Source of the DNA: Candidatus Nitronauta litoralis
GTDB taxonomy: Bacteria > Nitrospinota > Nitrospinia > Nitrospinales > Nitrospinaceae
Reading direction: 5' to 3'
Length of the DNA stretch: 64,000 nt
NCBI GenBank assembly: GCA_015698285.1
Contig: CP048685.1
Location: 1,488,001 to 1,552,000 of the forward strand
Of this stretch, positions 36,120-44,852 are shown piece by piece. The translations under genes were made by a program, and so were the position numbers. Numbering within the stretch: the stretch's first letter is position 1; each line of letters opens with the position of its first letter. The notes beneath the pieces are model-generated. The model saw nothing but the letters and a program-made list of their open reading frames with translations, made no database searches and was not told where the DNA came from.

Positions 36120-38096
36120 ATGAACGAAACTCTCTGGCAACCGGATAAACGGCAAATCCGGAACTCGCAAATGTTCCGGTTCATGGAAGCGGTCAATCGG
36201 GAATTTAACCTGTCCCTTGACTCCTATGAAGACCTCTATGCTTGGTCTGTAGAACACCTTCAGGATTTCTGGAATTTCTATCTCCGGTACTCGCAGATCA
36301 TCCTCCACAGTCCGCCAGACCAAATACTCTCCTCTACAAATATGCCTGGCGCACAATGGTTCACCGGGGCCACCCTCAATTTTGCAGAAAACCTGCTCTC
36401 GGGTCCACGGAACAAGACTGCAGTAATTAGTAAAGTTGAAGGACAGCCCCTGACAAATCTAACCTATGGGGACCTCTCCGATCAGGTCGTAAATTGTGCC
36501 CTGTCCCTTCGCCAGGCGGGTGTTAAGTGCGGAGACCGTGTAGCAGGATACCTTCCAAATATTCCGGAAACGCTCATTGCCATGCTGGCTACCGCAGCCC
36601 TAGGTGCGGTCTGGTCATCCTGCTCACCGGATTTTGGGAGCCAGGGGGTGATCGACCGCTTTGGCCAAATCCGACCCAAAGTCCTTTTTGCCACGGACGG
36701 TTACTTGTATAACGGTAAACCCATTGGTCGACTGGAAGTCCTTAAGACACTTTTAAAAGAGATTCCGGTACTGGAACATCTGGTGGTGATTCCATTCCTG
36801 AACCCGAACATTGATCCAAGCCTTCTTTCCATTCCCAGAGCGTGTGAATGGGGTGATTTTCTTGAAACAGGAGGGGAAAGCAGTTTCCAATTTGTGCCGG
36901 TGGATTTCAATCATCCACTTTTTGTTATGTATTCTTCCGGAACCACGGGCCTGCCCAAGTCTATAGTCCACGGTACCGGCGGCACTTTGTTGCAACATCA
37001 TAAGGAACATGCGCTCCATACCGATATAGGTCCTGAAGATGTGGTGTTCTATTTCACAACCTGCGGCTGGATGATGTGGAACTGGCTTGTATCCGTTCTG
37101 GCCCAGGGATCTACGATTGTTCTGTATGAAGGGAGTCCGGCCTACCCCTCTTTGCAGGCGTTATGGAAATTTATTGATGAAGCCGGGATTACCGTTTTCG
37201 GGACCAGCGCTAAATTTCTTTCCATCAACGAGAAACAGGCGTTCATTCCTGAAAAGGTGGCTAATCTCCAAACCCTACGGACTATCTTATCGACCGGGTC
37301 TCCGCTGAGCGAGCAAAGTTATTACTGGGTTTATCAAAACGTAAAGTCGGATGTTCATTTGGCTTCAATCTGTGGAGGCACGGATATCATCTCCTGCTTC
37401 TTTCTGGGAAATCCAATGCTACCGGTTCGCGCAGGAGAAATTCAATGCCGCGGCTTGGGCATGGATGTGGTTGCGCTGGATCAGGATCACCTGCCTGGCT
37501 TTAACCAGAAAGGGGAACTGGCTTGCCGCCAGCCAGCGCCTTCCATGCCGGTCGCTTTCTGGAATGATCCGGGAAACCTGAATTACCGGAATGCATATTT
37601 CAGCCAGGTGCGTGGTGTGTGGCTTCATGGCGATTTCATTGAAATCAACAATGATGGAGGAATTGTTGTTTTTGGAAGAAGCGACGCGACATTGAATCCT
37701 GGCGGTGTAAGGATAGGAACCGCAGAGATTTATCGTGTGGTGGAACACCTTGATGGGGTGCTGGACAGCATTGCCATTGGCTTTGAGGAAGAAAACGATG
37801 TCCAGATTTTCCTGTTTGTGGTGTTGGATAAAGGTGAGGTTTTGAGCAAATCATTTAAAGATAAAATCAGACAAGCTCTCAGGCGAGAGGCCAGTCCACG
37901 TCATGTTCCTCATAAAATATTTGCTGTCCATGATGTCCCACGGACCTTGAATGGAAAGAAAGTGGAACTGGGACTCCGGGATTTATTTCGAGGCCGACAT
38001 CCGGAAAACCTGGCCTCGCTGGAAAATCCCCAGTGCCTGGCAGAGTATGAGGAATTAATCACCTTGGGAATCATCGCAAATAAGGAAACAGGATAA
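36120..38096 (+). CDS. Acetoacetyl-CoA synthetase (acetoacetate-CoA ligase)
   Basis: 658 residues of the ANL superfamily. Activates acetoacetate with ATP and CoA. It shows the AACS N-terminus (LWQPDKRQIRNSQMFRFMEAVN), the P-loop-like MYSSGTTGLPKSIVHGTGG, FYFTTCGWMMWNWLVS, WLHGDFIEINNDGGIVVFGRSD and the C-terminal lysine in VPRTLNGKKVELGLRD. The ATG at 36120 follows GGAGGA by eight bases. An ATG at 36105 overlaps that site and is unlikely. This explains how acetoacetate released by the hydrolase is recovered. Confidence 0.93.
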   Translation: MNETLWQPDKRQIRNSQMFRFMEAVNREFNLSLDSYEDLYAWSVEHLQDFWNFYLRYSQIILHSPPDQILSSTNMPGAQWFTGATLNFAENLLSGPRNKTAVISKVEGQPLTNLTYGDLSDQVVNCALSLRQAGVKCGDRVAGYLPNIPETLIAMLATAALGAVWSSCSPDFGSQGVIDRFGQIRPKVLFATDGYLYNGKPIGRLEVLKTLLKEIPVLEHLVVIPFLNPNIDPSLLSIPRACEWGDFLETGGESSFQFVPVDFNHPLFVMYSSGTTGLPKSIVHGTGGTLLQHHKEHALHTDIGPEDVVFYFTTCGWMMWNWLVSVLAQGSTIVLYEGSPAYPSLQALWKFIDEAGITVFGTSAKFLSINEKQAFIPEKVANLQTLRTILSTGSPLSEQSYYWVYQNVKSDVHLASICGGTDIISCFFLGNPMLPVRAGEIQCRGLGMDVVALDQDHLPGFNQKGELACRQPAPSMPVAFWNDPGNLNYRNAYFSQVRGVWLHGDFIEINNDGGIVVFGRSDATLNPGGVRIGTAEIYRVVEHLDGVLDSIAIGFEEENDVQIFLFVVLDKGEVLSKSFKDKIRQALRREASPRHVPHKIFAVHDVPRTLNGKKVELGLRDLFRGRHPENLASLENPQCLAEYEELITLGIIANKETG

Positions 38097-38162
38097 AATC
38101 ACATGTCCAGGAAAAGTTTAGAAAACCCTGCGGGAAATGGTTTATGAAAATTGGAGGTCATC

Positions 38163-39833
38163 ATGACGACAACTGTCGAGACCTGTACCATAGGAAATTA
38201 TCTGTGCAACAGGCTTCACCAAATGGGCGTAACACATATTTTCGGAGTGCCGGGGGATTTCAGTTTGAAATTCTGCAAACTTCTTGAAGGAGACGGGCGC
38301 ATTCAATTTGTCGGAACAACCCGTGAAGACACAGCTGGCTTTGCAGCCGACGGTTTCGCCCGGCGACATCAAGGCATCGGCATAGTTCTGGTCACACACG
38401 GGGTTGGCGCATTAAGCACTGTCAACCCCATTGCCGGTGCCAATGCGGAATCGTCTCCGGTTCTGGTGATCAGCGGTGCTCCTGGACTTAGAGAACGGCG
38501 GGAAAATCAACTGATTCATCATAATTTCGGACAAAACGAGGCGCAGAAAAGAATATTTGAAAATTTCACCTGCTGCGCCGTTTCTCTAAATGATTTATCT
38601 ACTGCGTTTAAACAGATTGACCTTGTTCTTGAAAAGGTCTGGAATAATAAGAAACCCGGTTATCTTGAAATTCCCAGAGACCTGATTGAAAAAGAAATGC
38701 CCCTCCATTTTGACTATGAAGCATTCTGCTCATTTGAACCCAGCGATACCGAAACACTCGATGAGGCACTGTCGGAAACAGTAAGTTTACTCAAGTCCGC
38801 CAAAACACCAGCCATTCTTGCCGGAGTGGAAATCCATCGATTCGGTATCCAAGAGGACCTGCTCCAACTTGTGGAGCATTCCAAAATTCCTGTAGCGGCC
38901 ACCATAATGGGAAAAACCGTAATTGACGAATGCCATCCATCTTACCTCGGTATTTATCAGGGAAAGGTCGGGGGAGAGGCGGTACGCCAAACCATCGAAA
39001 ATGCAGATGTTTTGGTCACGTTGGGTGTGATGTTTACCGATATCAATCTTGGTATGTTCACCGCGCGATTGAACCCAAATAAAATGATCCGGGCCCATCA
39101 GGGTGAAGTCACGATCAAGCATCACCGGTTTCCCCACATCACTCTCTGTGATTTCATCCGCGGCCTCACTCGCGGGTTGCAGGAAACCCCTTCGGCCGGA
39201 AGCTCACGCAAAAAGCCTTCCGGAGAAAACGGGAATTTGTCCCACGACAAAAAGAAACTGGATCCACTGGCATCCCTGACCACCTCCGGAATCATTGACA
39301 TATTGAATACCCGAATGACCCCTCAGATTTCAGTGGTGTGCGATACGGGCGACTGTCTGTTTGCTGCAGCCGAACTTAAAGTGCCGGACCGTTCCTCGTT
39401 CTTTGCATCAGCCTTTTACACGACCATGGGATTTGCTGTGCCCGCCGGGCTGGGTGTTCAATGTGCTTCACCGAATGTAAGGCTTGTGATTTTAGTTGGC
39501 GACGGAGCTTTTCAAATGACTGGAACAGAACTCTCAACCTATAAAAAACTGGGATTCACCCCAGTGGTTATTATCATCAACAACGGAGGCTATGAAACGG
39601 AGCGGGTCATTCTGGATGGTGCGTTTAACGATATCGAAAACTGGAATTATGGAGAGGTCTGCAACCTTCTCCAATATGGGAAAGGAGCCACGACAGAGTG
39701 TGTCGGGGATTTTGAAGAGGCATTGGATCGTGCGCTAGCCGACAAGACACAAATGCATGTAATTGACGCAGTAGTCTCCGAATCATCTCAAGGGATGCGT
39801 CGTTTGGCTGAGGAAATCGGTCGTCGTATTTAA
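38163..39833 (+). CDS. ThDP-dependent 2-oxoacid decarboxylase (indolepyruvate/phenylpyruvate/pyruvate type)
   Basis: 556 residues. Non-oxidative decarboxylation of a 2-oxoacid to an aldehyde. Motifs: GVPGDFSLKFCKLLEG, VGTTREDTAGFAADGFARR with the catalytic Glu replaced by an ED pair, THGVGALSTVNPIAGA, the His pair LIHHNFGQ, and the ThDP/Mg motif LVGDGAFQMTGTELSTYKKLGFTPVVIIINN. In this operon aromatic 2-oxoacids (phenylpyruvate, 4-hydroxyphenylpyruvate, indolepyruvate) are plausible substrates, giving an Ehrlich-type branch competing with hpd. Start at ATG 38163 after GGAGGTC. An insertion rich in Lys/Ser/Gly (SAGSSRKKPSGENGN) marks the inter-domain linker. Confidence 0.85.
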   Translation: MTTTVETCTIGNYLCNRLHQMGVTHIFGVPGDFSLKFCKLLEGDGRIQFVGTTREDTAGFAADGFARRHQGIGIVLVTHGVGALSTVNPIAGANAESSPVLVISGAPGLRERRENQLIHHNFGQNEAQKRIFENFTCCAVSLNDLSTAFKQIDLVLEKVWNNKKPGYLEIPRDLIEKEMPLHFDYEAFCSFEPSDTETLDEALSETVSLLKSAKTPAILAGVEIHRFGIQEDLLQLVEHSKIPVAATIMGKTVIDECHPSYLGIYQGKVGGEAVRQTIENADVLVTLGVMFTDINLGMFTARLNPNKMIRAHQGEVTIKHHRFPHITLCDFIRGLTRGLQETPSAGSSRKKPSGENGNLSHDKKKLDPLASLTTSGIIDILNTRMTPQISVVCDTGDCLFAAAELKVPDRSSFFASAFYTTMGFAVPAGLGVQCASPNVRLVILVGDGAFQMTGTELSTYKKLGFTPVVIIINNGGYETERVILDGAFNDIENWNYGEVCNLLQYGKGATTECVGDFEEALDRALADKTQMHVIDAVVSESSQGMRRLAEEIGRRI

Positions 39834-39852
39834 AATCCTGCTGGCCAGTTTC

Positions 39853-40662
39853 TCAACACCTGACTATTCGTTTTCGGGCGTTATTCAGACCCAGCCAGAA
39901 AGTATGTATTGCCTCTAATGCCTTGCGTGCTCCAAAAAGAAATTCTTCATAATGAAACTCTGGTTTATCAAACGAATGCCGAAGTTCATCGAAAACGTTA
40001 TCTCCATGTTGCTTTTCACTATTGAAATGAAATAGAAAAAAATCCAGGGGAATTTCAGGCTGGTTATTTTGCCGTCTCCGCGAATTACATTTCTCAAGGC
40101 CCGAAATCAGTTCTTTCCAGAAATTATTGTTTTCATCAGCCTCACTTCCACCAATTCCCCAGGAAGCCCAGGTTTCAATAGCATAACTGGCGCCATGACC
40201 CACGTTACCATCTTTGCTTCCGTAATTCCTTTCCAGTCCTTCAATAAATTTTCTAGTGGCCAAAGATGCTGAATTCCAGCTTCCCAATTGTGTCGCATCC
40301 AATGGCAGAGGTTTTGCTGTTTCGCGAAGCCAGTTGATATGAGCCCAGGAGGTTTTAAAAAGCTGGTTTTCGGTTGCGCTATCCGGACTGATTCCCACCC
40401 CCAGTTCATTCACCAGAATGTAGCGAGCCTGGATTTCTGCTTCCAGATCGGAGGCCTGCAGCATCCGCATCATTTGAGCAAGAAGAAACCATTTGGAAAA
40501 CACCGCAAACTGTTCAAACAGGTCAACAATCTGGGCTTCACTGGCCTCCCCTCTCTTGAACCATTTGCAATAAACGTTTGAGATAATAACGGGATGTTGG
40601 TGGATCTCTTTTTCAATGATCTCCCAGAAATTTTCGAAACTCTTCGATTGTGTCGTAATCAT
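39853..40662 (-). CDS. Heme-oxygenase-fold diiron protein (TenA/CADD/UndA-like)
   Basis: 269 residues, convergent to the decarboxylase gene. The all-helical heme-oxygenase-like diiron oxidase fold is suggested by histidine and carboxylate pairs in the right order: NELGVG, GHGASYAIETW and NSEKQHGDNVFDEL. Members include Chlamydia CADD (makes p-aminobenzoate from its own tyrosine), UndA and BesC. The exact reaction is not readable. Sitting beside tyrosine genes makes an aromatic or amino-acid substrate attractive, but that is inference. ATG 40662 has AGGAGG five bases upstream. About 18 residues longer than usual TenA-like proteins. Confidence 0.68.
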   Translation of the reverse strand: MITTQSKSFENFWEIIEKEIHQHPVIISNVYCKWFKRGEASEAQIVDLFEQFAVFSKWFLLAQMMRMLQASDLEAEIQARYILVNELGVGISPDSATENQLFKTSWAHINWLRETAKPLPLDATQLGSWNSASLATRKFIEGLERNYGSKDGNVGHGASYAIETWASWGIGGSEADENNNFWKELISGLEKCNSRRRQNNQPEIPLDFFLFHFNSEKQHGDNVFDELRHSFDKPEFHYEEFLFGARKALEAIHTFWLGLNNARKRIVRC

Positions 40663-40763
40663 GAGGTCCTCCTTCAAATGAATTTCTGAATTTCATCGAG
40701 GGGAGACCCTTATCTGCGTACTGTAACCACATTTAAAATAGACAGAGAAAAACCTCTCCTCTA

Positions 40764-40994
40764 TTAATATAGTTTACCGCAATCACTGGCGCCGGAAAGA
40801 GTTTTTGTTAATAATACTGGTTTGTTTTTATTGAATTTATTCAAGCCTTGTTCTCTTTTAAGGAAACGATTCTTCAAGGCCATCTTGGCCACAAACTCTT
40901 TGAGGTGGGTATTTTCCTTCTTAAAATCCCTCACCTTTGTGGAGTTGGCTTCTCTTGCCGTATCTCCCATCAGCCGTTTCTTACTGGACTCCAA
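40764..40994 (-). pseudogene. IS3-family OrfA remnant
   Basis: Encodes GDTAREANSTKVRDFKKEN followed by a leucine-zipper-like stretch (THLKEFVAKMALKNRFLKRE), which matches the C-terminal part of IS3-group OrfA transposase components. The helix-turn-helix half and all of OrfB are absent. It overlaps the recombinase remnant on the same strand and lies just inside the right island repeat. Confidence 0.55.
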
Positions 40995-41164
40995 GAAGTC
41001 CTTGCTCGATCTGTAATACAGGTTGTTTGGAATCCCCTCCGAAGAGAATACCTTTGGCCTCGTTTGCCTACAACTTTATAGATATCGGGAGGAAGAGTGT
41101 AACGAAAGTAATAGAGCGAGTTTCTTTGGAATGTGTATCTTGGGTTACCGTTCATTTGGGCCAC
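40970..41164 (-). pseudogene. Phage-type integrase N-terminal remnant
   Basis: 64 codons starting MAQMNGNPRYTFQRNSLYYFRYTLPPDIY, the typical start of a DUF6538-like N-terminal arm of tyrosine recombinases, then KRGQRYSLRRGF. No catalytic domain follows; the frame runs into the IS3 OrfA remnant and stops. This is a relic of an integrase that once sat at this end of the island. Confidence 0.6.
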
Positions 41165-41243
41165 CTTTAAGACACTTCATTGGACATAGTGCCACTAACT
41201 AGCAGCCAACCCAATTAACCCTTTAAAAAAGAAGATAAAGTGA

Positions 41244-41332
41244 GCGGGGACTACCAAATAGTTTTGCTAAGCAATTAAATAGTAATGAGTTATGGTGTTC
41301 AAAATTTATCAGTTTCCCCCATAGGTGCCCCC
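41244..41332. repeat. Right copy of island-flanking direct repeat
   Basis: Shares the first 16 bp exactly with 29984-29999, plus scattered blocks (TTCAAA, TTATCAG, CCCCC) at identical spacing. It lies directly upstream of the integrase remnant. Read on the minus strand it includes the end of a small frame (ERMGAPMGETDKF then stop). Confidence 0.55.
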
Positions 41333-41657
41333 ATCCTTTCTATGCGGTCAAATCCGCGTTTTACACAATAATCCTTCCCATGTCTCTCAAGCACCACCAT
41401 TTTAGATTGTTCTTATTCTATACGTTATATAATCGGCATTAGTTTATCCTTATAGACTTGTTCAAATTCCATCTTAATTTCTATGAAGGGGTTACAGACT
41501 TTATCCATTTTATGGTGGTTTCGTTTTTAAACTCCAGTAAACATTATTCCTAGCCTGGCTCTCTGGCCAATAAAAAAAATTACCCATAATGAAATTTTTT
41601 TCTGGCATAGTATGAAAATTTAATGGTTCATTGTCCTGTGTCCGATGCGAATTTAAA

Positions 41658-43025
41658 ATGAAGAAAAACACAAAAAAACCAAAAGAAAAACCCAAAGAAA
41701 TAAGGTCCCCAAAAGAAGAAAGCTCATTAAAGGAGTTCGAATTTTTAGTCCATGCAGAAAACTTAATAGAACACATTGAAGCAATTGAAGAAATAAACCT
41801 TAATGTCATTCCTAAATATCGGCAGGAATTAAAAGAAAGGGAAAAGGAATATGACAAACTACTTAGCAAGTACAGGGATGATCTAAAAAAACACAAAAAA
41901 ATGATGGAGGGCATCGTAAATAAAAATGACAAAATAGACTTGAAAAAAATTATTCCCAGTCTTGGGAGAATTGGGGAAGGGATAAAAACGCAGAGAGGAT
42001 TGGTGGTAAGGGAAAATGCTTATACCATGATGAACCAAAATTTGCTGATAATGATGGTTTCTAAGTTTGAAATATTTATAACAAACATATTAAAAGCCTT
42101 TTTTAGTTGCAGACCAAAAAGTATTCAGGGTATGAATAGGTCTGAATCACTTGAGAACGTTGAAAAGTTAAAAACTTCAAAAAAAAACGTTGAATCGGAA
42201 ATTGAAAAAGAAATTGAAAGGATTTTGCGGGATTCACATTTAAGTCAAATAAAATATATAGAAGATAAAATGAACGTCAAAATCATCGAGCATTTAAATA
42301 TGCTGCCAGAATTTGTGGAACTGACTGCAAGGAGAAATCTATTTGTACACAATGGTGGCGTGGTTAATAGCAGATATATAGATATATGCAGAGAAAATAA
42401 GGTTTTAAAGAAGGGCACGATCAAATCTGGATTGCAGCTTGAGATCAATACGGATTACATAGAAAAAGCCTCAATAAGTTCCATCGAAATTAGTTTTAAG
42501 ATTGGACATTTGATTTTTAGAAAAATGTGTGAGAAGGACAATGAAAAAATAAAAGTTGGGAACCACTTTCTCAGGCGGTTGGTAAATAAATTTCTGGAAG
42601 ACAAAAGATGGGATTTGGTAATTAAGGTATGTGATTTTGTATTAACAACACAAATTTTGTCCCAATGCACGGAAATAGAACAAAAGGGGTTTGTGTTTTG
42701 TAAATGCATCGCTTTAAGATCTATGGGAAAAATGAGTGACTGCTTTAAATTACTCGACTCAACTAACAACACAGCGTCTAATCTAAATTTTATTTTTATC
42801 AAATTAATATTGTTAGACAAATTCGAGGAAGCTGGAACCTATATGGCTTCAAATATGAAAAGAAGTGATAGTGGTTATGAGGAACCGGAATTTTTCACGC
42901 TTCCATTATTTAATGACTTTAGAGAAACAATCCATTTCAAAAATGTTTTCCGAGAAATTTATAGGAAGGAGTTTGATGAAATAGGTGCCCAAATTATGGA
43001 AGCTTCCGAAATACGTTATTGGTAA
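41658..43025 (+). CDS. HEPN-like accessory protein, probable defence or RNase type
   Basis: 455 residues, much richer in A/T and lysine than its surroundings, as expected of a transferred gene. Residues 1-90 are highly charged and probably coiled coil. About residues 120-230 look like a HEPN domain, with the signature ELTARRNLFVHNGGVVN (R-N-x3-H), the catalytic motif of HEPN ribonucleases and nucleotidyltransferases. The C-terminal ~170 residues are helical and resemble no family I know. HEPN proteins act in abortive infection and toxin systems; no partner gene is adjacent (an IS follows directly). A TTG start at 41631 would add nine residues. Confidence 0.55.
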   Translation: MKKNTKKPKEKPKEIRSPKEESSLKEFEFLVHAENLIEHIEAIEEINLNVIPKYRQELKEREKEYDKLLSKYRDDLKKHKKMMEGIVNKNDKIDLKKIIPSLGRIGEGIKTQRGLVVRENAYTMMNQNLLIMMVSKFEIFITNILKAFFSCRPKSIQGMNRSESLENVEKLKTSKKNVESEIEKEIERILRDSHLSQIKYIEDKMNVKIIEHLNMLPEFVELTARRNLFVHNGGVVNSRYIDICRENKVLKKGTIKSGLQLEINTDYIEKASISSIEISFKIGHLIFRKMCEKDNEKIKVGNHFLRRLVNKFLEDKRWDLVIKVCDFVLTTQILSQCTEIEQKGFVFCKCIALRSMGKMSDCFKLLDSTNNTASNLNFIFIKLILLDKFEEAGTYMASNMKRSDSGYEEPEFFTLPLFNDFRETIHFKNVFREIYRKEFDEIGAQIMEASEIRYW

Positions 43026-43029
43026 AGGT

Positions 43030-44250
43030 GTACAAAGCTAGTATTTGCCGAACAGTGGCCCTTGTTGGGTATGTGATTTATGCGGCTATTTTAGCTGTCT
43101 TTTTTTGTTTTTGCTCCTGTATTTTATCTGGTTTTGGAAGACCTTCCTTGAAGACGGTTTCCGGTGTCCTGCCGTTCATATTTCTGCCCTGATGAGGACG
43201 CTTGGTGTTGTAGTGGATGAAGTAGGTGTCGAGGTCCTTCTGCATTTCCTCAACGGACTCGTACCACTTCTTTCTTCCCATGATGCGGAAGTGCTCGTCA
43301 AGCAGGGTTCTGTGAAGGCGTTCAACAAAGCCGTTACTTTGCGGACGCCGAACCTTGGTGGTTCGGTGTTCTATCTGCTCTAACTGCAAAAACAGTTCGT
43401 AAGGGTGGCGGTCCTTTCGTCCACAGAACTCTCTGCCATTGTCACTCAAGATGGTCGCGATCCTGGCATCGTGAGATTCAAAGAACGGGAGTACCTCGTT
43501 GTTAAGCGTCTGGACTGCGGTGACCGGCAGCTTACTGGTGTAGAGCCGTCCGAAAGCATACCGGCTGTAGCAATCGATGACAGACTGGAGGTACACACGG
43601 CCTACGCCTTTCAAGGTCCCGACCATGAAGGTGTCGACGGCTACCAGGTCACCAGTGTGCCGGGTTTCGATATGACGTTCCCGGAACTCCGGACTGAACC
43701 GTTCTAACGCGCGTATCTGATCTTCGGTCAGATCGATCTTCTTGCCCTTGATCGATTGTTCCAGCCTTAAGAAGCGTTGATGTTTCTGTAGCAGGTTGTG
43801 CCGACTCCACACACCCCGGACACCACCCGAGGAAACGTTGATTCCGGTAAGGACCAGGTCCTGGGCCACCCGCAGGCAACCATGAGAAGGATGTTTCAGG
43901 GAATAGTCCAGAACCGCCTTCTCAATCTCCTCAGAGACCCGGTTGGGATGAGGGCTTTTAGCGCCAGGCAGACGGTCAATAAGACCCTCAGCACCATAGG
44001 TCTGGTAGTTGCGGCGTATCTCGTAGAACTGGGTGCGGGAATAGCCCATGATCTTGCACGCTTTACTGACATTGCCCAGTTCACCTGCCAGCTCTAGCAT
44101 GGACAGTTTCCTTCGTGCTACCTTGTTCACGGTGGTCATTGGTTTCTCCTTGTCGAGTAGGTTCGTAAGCGTTAGACACTTACAATTTACCCAATCAAGG
44201 GCCAATGACCACTTTCTTCTCAAAAATGATCAACTGTCAGACTATTACTA
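43030..44250 (-). mobile_element. IS481-family insertion sequence
   Basis: About 1.2 kb with one transposase gene. Inward-facing ends share an imperfect inverted segment, GGCCCTTGTTGGGTA on the left (about 43060) and GGCCCTTGATTGGGTA on the right (about 44190). Exact tips and any target duplication cannot be fixed by eye. It lies between the HEPN-like gene and the first toxin/immunity pair. Confidence 0.65.
43078..44139 (-). CDS. IS481-family transposase
   Basis: 353 residues, uninterrupted. N-terminal helix-turn-helix (GNVSKACKIMGYSRTQFYEIRR), then an rve-type DDE integrase core with Asp in LVAVDTFMVG, Asp in TILSDNGREF and Glu in SNGFVERLHRTL. The C-terminus shows YFIHYNTKRPHQGRNMNGRTP. 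ATG 44139 is preceded by AGGAG; a longer frame to 44223 runs into the terminal repeat. The element looks capable of moving. Confidence 0.88.
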   Translation of the reverse strand: MTTVNKVARRKLSMLELAGELGNVSKACKIMGYSRTQFYEIRRNYQTYGAEGLIDRLPGAKSPHPNRVSEEIEKAVLDYSLKHPSHGCLRVAQDLVLTGINVSSGGVRGVWSRHNLLQKHQRFLRLEQSIKGKKIDLTEDQIRALERFSPEFRERHIETRHTGDLVAVDTFMVGTLKGVGRVYLQSVIDCYSRYAFGRLYTSKLPVTAVQTLNNEVLPFFESHDARIATILSDNGREFCGRKDRHPYELFLQLEQIEHRTTKVRRPQSNGFVERLHRTLLDEHFRIMGRKKWYESVEEMQKDLDTYFIHYNTKRPHQGRNMNGRTPETVFKEGLPKPDKIQEQKQKKTAKIAA

Positions 44251-44306
44251 GCGCTCTTCAATATGGGGAAATCCTTTAAACATAAAAAATCCATTTACTT
44301 CTATTC

Positions 44307-44852
44307 TTAAGGAAAAATGTCGCCATCGCTTAAAGAAAGTTTGAACATTCTATTGCTATCTGAAATAAAAAAGGCAAAACCATTTTCAATTTTGCTAAAA
44401 ATATCAGTATATAATTTTCTCCTATGCCATGCTAATTTCATATTATTGTCAATTAAAAAAACTTCCGCTTCTAAAACCACCAAAATCCCATTATCTACTG
44501 CAACGATTTTACTACTACTAAATTCGGAATCTATTTCATCTCTCCCTAAAGTGAATTCCCTTAAAATTTTCATTGCGTCCAAATCAAGCCAATAAACTTT
44601 TTTCCCCCCAAAAATAATTATTTTGTCTTCCTTTAATTTCGAAAAAACACAAAATATTCGCGGACTATCTACGCATTGGTTATCATCAATACTATCTAGA
44701 AGTACAATTGAGGGTTGTCTATTTTTTGTTACTCTTAGAGTATCTAAACGTCGTCCCAATTTATCTCGAATAATTTCTTTAGAAAAAGACAAAAATGATC
44801 CGTTAAGCTCTATTCCTTGCTCCTTTCCCAAAGAAATTTCTTGAAACATCAT
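44307..44852 (-). CDS. Putative immunity protein for the PIN-like Rhs tip
   Basis: 181 residues, no family recognised. The ATG overlaps the stop of the toxin-tip frame (ATGA), the usual arrangement of a polymorphic-toxin immunity gene. Composition is AT-rich, with short beta-like repeats (GGKKVYWLDLDAMKIL, EAEVFLIDNNMKLAW, SDSNRMFKLSLSDGD), suggesting a beta-propeller-like or WD-type fold. No signal peptide, so it would act in the cytoplasm. Confidence 0.55.
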   Translation of the reverse strand: MMFQEISLGKEQGIELNGSFLSFSKEIIRDKLGRRLDTLRVTKNRQPSIVLLDSIDDNQCVDSPRIFCVFSKLKEDKIIIFGGKKVYWLDLDAMKILREFTLGRDEIDSEFSSSKIVAVDNGILVVLEAEVFLIDNNMKLAWHRRKLYTDIFSKIENGFAFFISDSNRMFKLSLSDGDIFP

